NCBI RefSeq assembly: GCF_000316665.1
Contig: NC_019678.1
Location: 434,001-498,000, forward strand
Length of the DNA: 64,000 nucleotides
Direction of reading: 5' to 3'
Source of the DNA: Rivularia sp. PCC 7116
Lineage (GTDB): Bacteria; Cyanobacteriota; Cyanobacteriia; Cyanobacteriales; Nostocaceae
Every line of letters begins with the position of its first letter. The first letter of the stretch is position 1. Both the position numbers and the translations under genes were made by a program. This document shows positions 27,253-35,573 of this stretch, piece after piece. The notes under the pieces are model-generated. The model did not search any database, was not told the origin of the DNA, and was given only the letters and a program-made list of their open reading frames with translations.

Positions 27253-29151
27253 TCAAATATCGAGAGCTATTATTCTGGAAGCTACAACTTCCCTTAGGGA
27301 AGATGCATCATCTTGAGCTAGTCTGTTAAACAATGTAGCTATCGATTCAGGAGTTCGATCGATTTTCAACGCTGACTCAATAATGGTTAGCGTAGCTTGC
27401 AAGTTACCGTTATTTAATGCGATAAAGGCATTCCTTAGACAGTAATTAAAGTTGTTGATGCGAGCTTTGGCTGTAATTTCCTCACGTTTGTCTACAGGCA
27501 AATAGCTATGTGAAATTTCAATAGCTTGATTAACCTGTATCGCCATCTTTCCAGTGTTCCAACTTTCAGAAGTTTCGCTATGGGAATGAACGCGAAACCG
27601 AGCTAAAATTTCTGGCTCATGCCACCAATCGTAAAAAGCCGCAATTCGTTTATGAAGCTCCCAATCATTAATATTAGGTATTTCACAACTATATCCCCCC
27701 AGTCGCTCGTGAGTTGTTCGACGAATCACTAACGATGGTGTCATTACTAAACCGCATACTCCGATGCGCGATAACCAATTTTGTAAAATACCTTTGTTTT
27801 GTGGGGAACCCGAACTAATTTCTCCCAAACACGCACTTTTACCATTTTCATTGACATATTCAAAGCCAGTGCAAGCAGCTCCCACGCTATCGGGACAATT
27901 ATGCAAACTTTCCTGAAGATGAGCATAAAACCCAGGGCAAACTGAATCGTCATCATGCAAAACATGAACCCACTCACCTCTACTTAAAGAGATTCCAACA
28001 TTCATGTTATTTGTAGATCCAATATTTTCGGAATTGCGATAGTAATCAACTATTCCTCCAGCCAAAGAATCAATCAATTCATGCAGAGGTGATGTACCAG
28101 CATTATCTATCACCAAAATTTCCATATCTGCTTGCCCCTGCCATTGCAAAAGCACGTTGGCAAGACATTCAAGAATGTAATCGTTGCGTTTATATATTGG
28201 AATTACTACAGTCCAAAAGGGTCGTGGTTTTTCCGGTTCTGTTAGAGGTGGAATGGCAGGAAACTCATACGCGCCTACTTTTACTTTCCCTTGAGTAATC
28301 GAAGGGGTTGTCTGTATAGTGCAATTCTGGTGATTTGAGATCCAAGCAGCATAATGGGGATTGAGCTTATTCAAACCCTGACGATATATAGAAATTGCCT
28401 CTGTTAGATTGTTTTGTACTTGGTAAATCTGACCTAAGCGATTGTAAATATCCCAGTTTTCAGAATTCAGTTTTAAAGCTTGATTATAAGATACAACAGC
28501 CTCTACATATTTTTGTTGCTCTTGCAATGCCACACCTAAGCTATAGCAAAATTCCCAATTATCTGGCTGTAAAACAATTGCTTGCTGATAATAAGCAATT
28601 GCATTATTAAAATCTCCTTTTTGCTGGCGCTCAAGACCTAATTGTTGATTCAATTGAGCGTAGTGGAATTTCATTCCTTCTGAAAGTTGGTCTTGAGCGT
28701 GTAAAATATTCCCCACATTTACATAGGCTTCCGTGCAGCTTGGTTGGATTTCCAGAGCTTTTTGATAAGATGCGATCGCCTTATCTAATTCACCCAAGTT
28801 TTGCAATGCATAACCAAGGTTATTATGTAGTGGTGCAGTATTGCAACCAGCGGTTAGAGCTTTTTCATAAGCATCTACAGCTAGAGGAAATTCCGATTGG
28901 GATTGATAGTAGTTACCAAGAACAAACCAGTTTCTGAAAGCGTTTGGCTGTACTCGTACAACTGCTTCTAAAAAATTCTTAGCATTTGCAGACTCACCTT
29001 TTTGTAATTTGAGTAAGCCTAATCCGTATAAAGCATCAGGCTGTTCTGGTTCAACTTCTAATACCCGATGATATATTTTTTCTGCTTGATTTAACCGATT
29101 AGTAGAAGAATATTCAACTGCTGTTTTTAAGGCTTCTGAAATGGTTGCCAT
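27253..29151 (-). CDS. TPR + family 2 glycosyltransferase
   Basis: Residues 1-270 are about seven TPR units (AYEKALTAGCNTAPLHNNLGYAL style, with the repeated A..Y.kAl.l.P). Residues about 310-530 are a GT2 domain: FWTVVIPIYKRNDYILEC, acceptor of the nucleotide in EILVIDNAG, and the metal motif in VLHDDDSVCPGFY. A helical C-terminal cap ends SRIIALDI. 632 residues. The paralog at 29488 has the same C-terminal cap. Probably acts in the cytosol or at the inner membrane on surface glycan or protein; the TPR part may hold the acceptor. A damaged third copy lies at 21391-21466. Confidence 0.88.
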   Translation of the reverse strand: MATISEALKTAVEYSSTNRLNQAEKIYHRVLEVEPEQPDALYGLGLLKLQKGESANAKNFLEAVVRVQPNAFRNWFVLGNYYQSQSEFPLAVDAYEKALTAGCNTAPLHNNLGYALQNLGELDKAIASYQKALEIQPSCTEAYVNVGNILHAQDQLSEGMKFHYAQLNQQLGLERQQKGDFNNAIAYYQQAIVLQPDNWEFCYSLGVALQEQQKYVEAVVSYNQALKLNSENWDIYNRLGQIYQVQNNLTEAISIYRQGLNKLNPHYAAWISNHQNCTIQTTPSITQGKVKVGAYEFPAIPPLTEPEKPRPFWTVVIPIYKRNDYILECLANVLLQWQGQADMEILVIDNAGTSPLHELIDSLAGGIVDYYRNSENIGSTNNMNVGISLSRGEWVHVLHDDDSVCPGFYAHLQESLHNCPDSVGAACTGFEYVNENGKSACLGEISSGSPQNKGILQNWLSRIGVCGLVMTPSLVIRRTTHERLGGYSCEIPNINDWELHKRIAAFYDWWHEPEILARFRVHSHSETSESWNTGKMAIQVNQAIEISHSYLPVDKREEITAKARINNFNYCLRNAFIALNNGNLQATLTIIESALKIDRTPESIATLFNRLAQDDASSLREVVASRIIALDI

Positions 29152-29188
29152 AGTCGAAGTTTTTGATAAAAATTTATTTGATAGAATT

Positions 29189-29325
29189 TAGGACTTACGC
29201 ACTCGTCAGGGAAAATAAGGCTTTGCGATGTCCGCACCTTCGGTGAATACTATCTCCCTCCGGCAGACGCTCTACTAACGCACAGCGAATAATGACGTTA
29301 ACAGGTAGTCCGTGCGTAAATCCTA
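29189..29325. mobile_element. Small inverted-repeat element with TAGGACTTACGCAC ends
   Basis: About 137 bases with ends TAGGACTTACGCAC and GTGCGTAAATCCTA (one mismatch). No coding sequence inside. The same end word (TGCGTAAGTCCT) occurs alone at about 51666-51677, so it belongs to an interspersed family. Confidence 0.65.
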
Positions 29326-29487
29326 TTTTGGTATCACGCAGCACCTGCCACTTATGATAATTGCCTAAATCCTAAGAATTTATATATAACTATCCGGTTT
29401 AACTGCTCAAAGTTGGGAATGGAAAATAAAGGCTAACTTTTTTCAAAATTGTCAAAAAAGAACACTGGGCTAATTAAGAGTATCAGC

Positions 29488-32400
29488 TTATACCTTTAAA
29501 CCTTTTACAAGCAACCTAGAAATTAATTCATCTCGTAAAGCAGATAAATCATCTTGTTTTAGCCAAGAAAATAACTTTGTCACAGATTGTGGGGAATTAT
29601 CAATTTTCAAAGCTTCTTGTATCAAAAGCAGTGCACCGGATATTTTGCCAGCTTTTAAAGGAATTATGGCATTATTTAGACACCAAGCAAAGTGATAATG
29701 TCTAGATTTTACAGTTATTTCATCAAGTAAATAGTTTTCGGAAACTTCTATAGCTCTGCGAATATCAGTTCCTTTCGATCCTGAAAGCGTAGAATCCGTT
29801 GTGATATTTTGAGAATGTTGGCGATAACGAGCTAAAATTTCTGGCTCATACCACAAATCATAAAAGGCACTAACCCGCTTATAAAATTCCCAATCGCCAG
29901 TATAATTAAGTTCGGGCAAATATCCTCCTAAGTGTTCGTAAGTCGAACGACGCACAACTACTGCGGGCATATTTAGTGGATTTGCAATTCCAATGCGCTC
30001 AACAAAATCTTTGGCTATTCCTCGCTCTTGCTTGTAAAGTTGTTGAGAAAAAATCACTTGTCCCTGCTCGTTGACATTTTCGTAGCCGGTGAAAGCCGCT
30101 CCTACAGAGGATGAAGTGTTTTCTAAAGATTCTTGAAGACGTTTATAAAATCCCGGAAGCACATAATCATCATCATGAAGTAAGTGAATCCAATGTCCTC
30201 GACTAATTGCAACTGCCGTATTAAAGTTTTTATATGCTCCCCTATTCTGGGAATTGCGATAGTACTGGATTATTCCGCCACCAATTTCACTAATTAAATC
30301 CTTTATACACAAAGGACTAGCATCATCAACGACTATAATCTCCATGTCTTCTTTCCACTGTCTCAGTACGCTGACTAAGCATTCAAGTAAATAATCGCTT
30401 CGTTTATCCGTACTATATATCGGTAGTACAACACTCCAAAAAGGTCGTTCGTTTGTAGGATTGGATACTTGAGGAATTGATGGAAACGGATGCTCTCCTA
30501 CGATTACCTCTTCTTCAGAAACTGGTGGTGTTATTTGTGTTTCTTGTTGCTTGTTGCAACCTTGAGTTGTTATTGCCGAGGCATAATCGGGATTACTTGC
30601 CTTTAGCCCCTGACGATAAGCAGAAATTGCTTCTTGAAGATTGTTCTGCTGTTGGTGAATCTTAGCTAAATTGAAGTAAGCATCTGCAAATCTGGGATTA
30701 ATTTCCAACACTTTTTGATAGCAATCCCTAGCCGCTTCTAACTCCCCCTGCTCTTGGAGCATCATTCCTAAACGATAATGAGCTTCTACAAAATCGGGTT
30801 TGAGAGCGATCGCCTTTTGGTAAGCTTCAGTTGCTTCTTTTAACTGATTCTTAGCTTGATGCGAATTACCTAAATCAAACCAAGCTTTTACGGATAATTG
30901 TTTTCCGCTTTCTTTCTTGCCAACTAAATCGGCACGCATTTTCACTACTTTAGCCGGAGAACCTACTGCAATAGCGCCATCTGGGATATCCTGATTGACC
31001 ACCGAACCGGCACCAATAACGGCTCCCTTACCAATCCGTACTCCGCTTAATACGATAACCCCACAGCCCAACCAGGCACCATCGTCTACTGTAATACCAC
31101 CTCTAGTCTTTAGCGGTTGTAGGTGAATAAATTGACCGGGTATCATGCTGTGGTCGTAGGGGTAGAAAGCGCAGTTAGTAGCAATTAGAACATTGCAGCC
31201 AATATTAATTGGAGCCTTATAGGCTGACAGTTGGCAACGGGGCTGAATATGAGTATCGGCACCAATTTTTACAGTTCCTTCCTTCCCAGTTTGAATGCAA
31301 GTATCTCCGTATAAATGCACGCGATCGCCAAGTTCTACCTTACCCCCATTTCTGTCGTTATAAATAGTAACCCGGTCGCCAATGAAAACATTCGCACCAA
31401 ATTGTAAATTCTGATGATAAATATCGGCTTTAGGGGATACATAGCCTTGCGAATGATAATAAGATAGGTGAGCGCGCCCCCAATAAGGAGGAGCAAACCA
31501 GGTAGCCAGCCAAGTAGCAATTCTTCCTAGAAGACTTAATCCAGCAAAACGCATCCAAAATAATTTCCAGACATCTGAAAGCGCACCCTTGATTCCGGAT
31601 ACTTGACGAATTTTACTAAATCGCTGCCAAATACTTGTAGACTTCAACTTGTTAAGAACGCTTAGCAAATTAGAATAAGCTTGAGCATAGTCGGGTTTAA
31701 GCTTCAAGGCTTTACGATAAGCGTCTGCTGCTTCCTCTAACTTATCTTGCTGTTGAAGGGCATCGCCCAAATTTTTATAAGCTTCAACATATTCAGGCTT
31801 GAGAGTTAAAGCTTTTGAATAACAATCTACAGCTTCTTGCAATTTATCTTGTTCCTTTAGAACAACCGCCAAGTTGTAATGAGCTTCCGCCAAATTCGGT
31901 TGCATTGCGATCGCCTGCCGGTAATAAGCCTCCGCAGCTTGAAAATCCTTTGCTTTTATGGAATTCAGACCTAAATTATTGTTGGCTGCTGCGTAGTGCG
32001 ATTGTTTATCTAAAGGAAGTTTTTCTTGAGCAAAAAGTGCGTTAGCCAAGTTGACTTCGGCTTCAATACAATTAGGCTGAATTTCTAAAGCTTTTTTATA
32101 GCTTTTGATTGCCTCATCCCACTTTCCTTGTTCTTGTAGGGTATAACCTAAATTATTGTAAAGTGGCGCTATATTCGGTTGCAGTTCGATGGCTTTTTGG
32201 TAAGCTAATTCTGCCTTTGGTAATTGCCCATTAGCTTGACGCACATTGCCCAAACTAAACCATGCCTTAAGTAAGTCTGGTCGTAATGATACGACCTTAG
32301 ATAAAAGCTTTTCTGCGATTGGTAACTGGTTCATTTGTTGTGCCAGTAGACCTAAACCGTATAATGCTTCAGGATGTTGGGGTTGTTCCTTAAGAACCTG

Positions 32401-32493
32401 ACGATAAAATTGCTCTGCTTGTATTAAGCGGTTGGCTTTGAAATACTTTGCTGCAAGCTGAAGGGATTCTGAGACAGATGGTGAATTTGTCAT
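29488..32493 (-). CDS. TPR - hexapeptide acyltransferase - TPR - GT2 fusion protein
   Basis: 1001 residues in four parts: TPR repeats (about 1-280), a left-handed beta-helix acyltransferase (about 345-530; GANVFIGDRVTIYNDRNGG, GAWLGCGVIVLSGVRIGKG, VIGAGSVVNQDIPDGAIAVG, the tail AVGSPAKVVKMR of WbbJ/LacA-type enzymes), a second TPR set (about 535-640) and a GT2 domain (about 675-920; FWSVVLPIYSTDKRSDYLLEC, IIVVDDASP, LLHDDDYVLPGFYKR). The cap at the C-terminus matches the 632-residue neighbour. One protein could thus both transfer a sugar and acylate it. There is no signal peptide. The first gene of the row that runs down to 21469. Confidence 0.88.
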   Translation of the reverse strand: MTNSPSVSESLQLAAKYFKANRLIQAEQFYRQVLKEQPQHPEALYGLGLLAQQMNQLPIAEKLLSKVVSLRPDLLKAWFSLGNVRQANGQLPKAELAYQKAIELQPNIAPLYNNLGYTLQEQGKWDEAIKSYKKALEIQPNCIEAEVNLANALFAQEKLPLDKQSHYAAANNNLGLNSIKAKDFQAAEAYYRQAIAMQPNLAEAHYNLAVVLKEQDKLQEAVDCYSKALTLKPEYVEAYKNLGDALQQQDKLEEAADAYRKALKLKPDYAQAYSNLLSVLNKLKSTSIWQRFSKIRQVSGIKGALSDVWKLFWMRFAGLSLLGRIATWLATWFAPPYWGRAHLSYYHSQGYVSPKADIYHQNLQFGANVFIGDRVTIYNDRNGGKVELGDRVHLYGDTCIQTGKEGTVKIGADTHIQPRCQLSAYKAPINIGCNVLIATNCAFYPYDHSMIPGQFIHLQPLKTRGGITVDDGAWLGCGVIVLSGVRIGKGAVIGAGSVVNQDIPDGAIAVGSPAKVVKMRADLVGKKESGKQLSVKAWFDLGNSHQAKNQLKEATEAYQKAIALKPDFVEAHYRLGMMLQEQGELEAARDCYQKVLEINPRFADAYFNLAKIHQQQNNLQEAISAYRQGLKASNPDYASAITTQGCNKQQETQITPPVSEEEVIVGEHPFPSIPQVSNPTNERPFWSVVLPIYSTDKRSDYLLECLVSVLRQWKEDMEIIVVDDASPLCIKDLISEIGGGIIQYYRNSQNRGAYKNFNTAVAISRGHWIHLLHDDDYVLPGFYKRLQESLENTSSSVGAAFTGYENVNEQGQVIFSQQLYKQERGIAKDFVERIGIANPLNMPAVVVRRSTYEHLGGYLPELNYTGDWEFYKRVSAFYDLWYEPEILARYRQHSQNITTDSTLSGSKGTDIRRAIEVSENYLLDEITVKSRHYHFAWCLNNAIIPLKAGKISGALLLIQEALKIDNSPQSVTKLFSWLKQDDLSALRDELISRLLVKGLKV

Positions 32494-32595
32494 AGGATTT
32501 CAGAGTTACGATGATGAAGAAGATTTTTTTGGTTGGACTGGTTTTCATGGCTAGCTGCGTCAGAATTACATTAAAAACCAGTCAGATAGAATGCC

Positions 32596-34149
32596 CTAAG
32601 CTATCAAATTATCACTACTGTAATCTCCATCAGCAAAGGAATATTGCTCAAACTCACTGGTTTTCATAATAGTGCCCCCTAGTTCAAACACCGTGAAATC
32701 ATTATTAATCTGTATATCAAAATCGCTTCTATTGTAGGAACCAAGGCTTAATGTATCGAAATCTTCGCCGCCATATACTGTAGCTTCACCAAAGCCTTGA
32801 ATGTAGTCGTTTCCATAACCCATTTTTATATTAACCCCACCTCCAAAATTATCGGCTTTTACAGTATCGTCTCCGTATCCAGTAGCAATTGTGCCACCAT
32901 AGATATCGTAAGATTGGCTGCCTGTAGCATCAGCTTCTATAGTGTCGGCTCCATATCCCGTATTAATATCGCTACCATAAATACCGTAAGATTGGCTTCC
33001 GGTGGCATGAACTTCTATCGTATCGGCTTCATATCCCGTATTAATATCGCTACTATAGATACCGTAAGACTGGTTTCCGGTGGCATGAACTTCTATCGTA
33101 TCGGCTCCATATCCTGTATTAACTTTGCCGCTATAAATACCAAATGACAAGCTTCCGGTAGCACTCACCTTGACAATATCGGCTCCATATCCTGTTCTAA
33201 TATTTCCGTGCTGATTGTAAATACCAATCGCATTGTCAGAAGCATTAGCAGTAGCTTCAATTTTGTCGGTTCCATATCCGGTATTAATATGTCCATACTT
33301 GTTGTGAATAGCTATTGCGACATCTTCTGTTTGAGCTATAGCTTCGACAACTGTTAGGGCTAAAGCTTGATTCTCTTCAGGAGCAATAGCTACAGCAGAA
33401 ACTAGCGCTTCTGCATAGGTAGCAGAATAAGAAGTAGCTACAGCACTAATACCATCTGCGCCCGATCCTGTTGAGATCTTGCCATCTTCGTTATTCAAAC
33501 CCTTAGCAAGAACTCTAGAAGAAGCCAAACTAGTTGCAAATCCTGCCGCAACCGCTTGCAGTCCTTCAGACATAGGCGCTTGGGCAATAGCGCTGACAAT
33601 GGCTGTGACATCTATAGTTGCCGTAGCCACTGCTGCGACAGCAGCTTGTACTGTTCCTGAAACAGTATCGTTACCTGCACCAGTAAAGATTCTTCCAGAG
33701 TTATTAATACCATTGGCTATAGCTGCAATTTCAATAGCAGCCAGACTATTCGCAATTGCAGTCTCATCCACAGTATTTGCGATCGCAACCGCTTCAGATA
33801 CCGTCTGTGCGATTGCAGTAACTTGTGCAACAGCAGTACCGTTAACGATATCTTGACCTCTACCTGTGAATATATCGCCTCTGTTGATAATTCCATCGAT
33901 ATTCAGCTTTGCTTGAGTAGTAAACTCGGCAGAGTTAACGGGATTGCTTCCTTGACCAATAGCTTCGGCAGCAACCCCAACAGAAGCTCCCAAATTAAAA
34001 TTAACAGATGCACTACCAATTATTTGGTCATCTCCTTTAAATGTCTTAACAGTAGACCATGCAGGATTAAAAATTGTTTGACCTGGATTAACCACGTCAT
34101 CTCTACGAGAAAAAACAAGTTCATTTAAGTAAAAATATTTGCTATTCAT
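32596..34149 (-). CDS. Repeat-rich RTX-like surface protein (517 aa)
   Basis: The first 270 residues are Ala-rich beta-type sequence (VAIAPEENQALALTVVEA), the next 180 are six to seven repeats of about 25 residues built on INTGYGADTIEVHATGSQSYGIY, and the last 70 form a cap (YGNDYIQGFGEATVYGGEDFD). The GYGxDxI/V pattern resembles calcium-binding RTX nonapeptides in a beta-roll or solenoid, but spacing is longer. There is no signal peptide, which fits type I secretion. I start at the ATG at 34149 (ribosome site AGAGAATTG), not the TTG two codons upstream. The gene precedes the TPR-acyl-GT2 fusion by about 100 bases on the same strand. Role unknown; adhesin, sheath or matrix protein is a guess. 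Confidence 0.72.
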   Translation of the reverse strand: MNSKYFYLNELVFSRRDDVVNPGQTIFNPAWSTVKTFKGDDQIIGSASVNFNLGASVGVAAEAIGQGSNPVNSAEFTTQAKLNIDGIINRGDIFTGRGQDIVNGTAVAQVTAIAQTVSEAVAIANTVDETAIANSLAAIEIAAIANGINNSGRIFTGAGNDTVSGTVQAAVAAVATATIDVTAIVSAIAQAPMSEGLQAVAAGFATSLASSRVLAKGLNNEDGKISTGSGADGISAVATSYSATYAEALVSAVAIAPEENQALALTVVEAIAQTEDVAIAIHNKYGHINTGYGTDKIEATANASDNAIGIYNQHGNIRTGYGADIVKVSATGSLSFGIYSGKVNTGYGADTIEVHATGNQSYGIYSSDINTGYEADTIEVHATGSQSYGIYGSDINTGYGADTIEADATGSQSYDIYGGTIATGYGDDTVKADNFGGGVNIKMGYGNDYIQGFGEATVYGGEDFDTLSLGSYNRSDFDIQINNDFTVFELGGTIMKTSEFEQYSFADGDYSSDNLIA

Positions 34150-34975
34150 AGTCAATTCTCTAATTCAATTAACAGTAAAAAGAATAAAGCTGCAACTAGA
34201 TTATCTAAACTATATGTGTATAAGCCTTAGCTATGTAGCTGGTTAGAAATGTTTAGAATTTCTATGGAATTGGTCTTATGCACGTATATCACAACAATCA
34301 AAGTATAAAAACGTCACTATTAAATTATTTGTATAAAGGTAAGTGATTTAATTCTGTCTGTGTATGGCTCTTAAATATATGTTATGCCTAATTCTTAACT
34401 CATAGTTTAAAATATTAGTAAAAATAGTTGTTTTTACTGTATAGTTCTGCTGACTTTTCTTAAATTATTTTCGACTAAATCTTATAGGATATATTTCCTT
34501 TTCGTGAAATTTTGTAACTTAATTTTATTATCTTTTCATCTATAAATATTCCGCTAATTATTTTCAGCATCGGGAAATATGTTTGTGAAGATTAATAAAA
34601 TATTTCAGTTGTCGAAATTTCCTAAACCTTTTAATAGCAGGGACAACTCATACTACTGCCCTCCTCTTCTTGAATGAAGAGAGAGCAAGTGAAGTTCCTG
34701 GTTTGTTATTGCACTAAATCACAAAGGCTACTACTAGTTGTTCCTAATGCTTTGCCCCATTAATTATGAAAGACTAGTAAAGGTTAGTATTAGCGCTTAA
34801 GCCCTCTTACTCCCATCACGCTCTAAGATTACCTATAAGAATTTCTCCCTCACTCCCTCCCTCTCTCACTCTCTCCCTCAATAATTTAGGTAATCTTGCA
34901 CCGGGAAGGGAGTAAGTACTCAAGCAAAATAAATTGTAGATGGGAGCAACGCGAAAAAGTGGTTCAGTGAAAAAA

Positions 34976-35014
34976 TAGGCTATCTCAAAGCGCGATATGC
35001 TCTGAGATAGCCTA
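34976..35014. terminator. 12-bp hairpin (bidirectional terminator candidate)
   Basis: Stem TAGGCTATCTCA / TGAGATAGCCTA (34976-34987 with 35003-35014) with a 15-base loop containing GCGATATGC. On the plus side it is followed by ATTTTG and on the minus side by TTTTTTCACTG. It lies about 560 bases after the stop of the OGT-like gene (35574, minus). Confidence 0.65.
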
Positions 35015-35131
35015 ATTTTGTTGAGAATATAGCTATGTAATTGAGAACACAAGCCCGAGTTCACCTGCATCGCACTGCTCCCGATTGTCATTGCGAGTGC
35101 AGCGTCTCCTAAAAGGCTCTAAATAAAATAC

Positions 35132-35178
35132 CTGAGTGCGATATGCAAAACTTCAGTAAAGCTGCATATCGCACTCAG
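35132..35178. terminator. 16-bp perfect hairpin
   Basis: Arms CTGAGTGCGATATGCA (35132-35147) and its exact reverse complement (35163-35178), 15-base loop. The arm shares GCGATATGC with the loop of the hairpin at 34976. No clear T tract. Terminator, operator or attachment-like site; I cannot choose. Confidence 0.55.
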
Positions 35179-35573
35179 TTATTTGACAATAATTTTGGTT
35201 TCAGATAAGATACCTAAATCTGGTAATACATAACCATATAACCGTATCTTTTTGCAATATTTATCCTTGCTGCAAACTGTTTATTTGCATTGATTAAACA
35301 AAGTACATCAAGGATATTGAGAAGTCGATATTCGGTTTATCTAGCTTCTCTAATTGCATCGTTGAGAATGAGTTACGGAAATTGGGAGTTTTGTCCAGAA
35401 GTTACTAATTTGTTTTTGGAATTTAATCCTGGACAGCTATTTATTTAGCTGTCCATTTTTAAATCATACATTATTTTTTATTGTTCAATATCAATTTGTT
35501 TGTAACTTTGTTGATAAGTTTAGATGATCGACCTACTTACTGTAATATCAAATAAATATTTTTAAATTTAAGA
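35179..35573. other. Intergenic region downstream of the OGT-like gene
   Basis: About 400 bases, AT-rich, no gene seen. The stretch 34156-34975 upstream of the 517-aa gene is likewise without a supported gene; it contains a CTCCCTC pyrimidine-rich tract near 34845-34880. Confidence 0.4.

Noticed and set aside
34816-35091. 91-codon minus-strand frame
   Set aside because: It runs through the pyrimidine-rich CTCCCTC tract and one arm of a hairpin; the composition is repeat-driven and there is no ribosome site.
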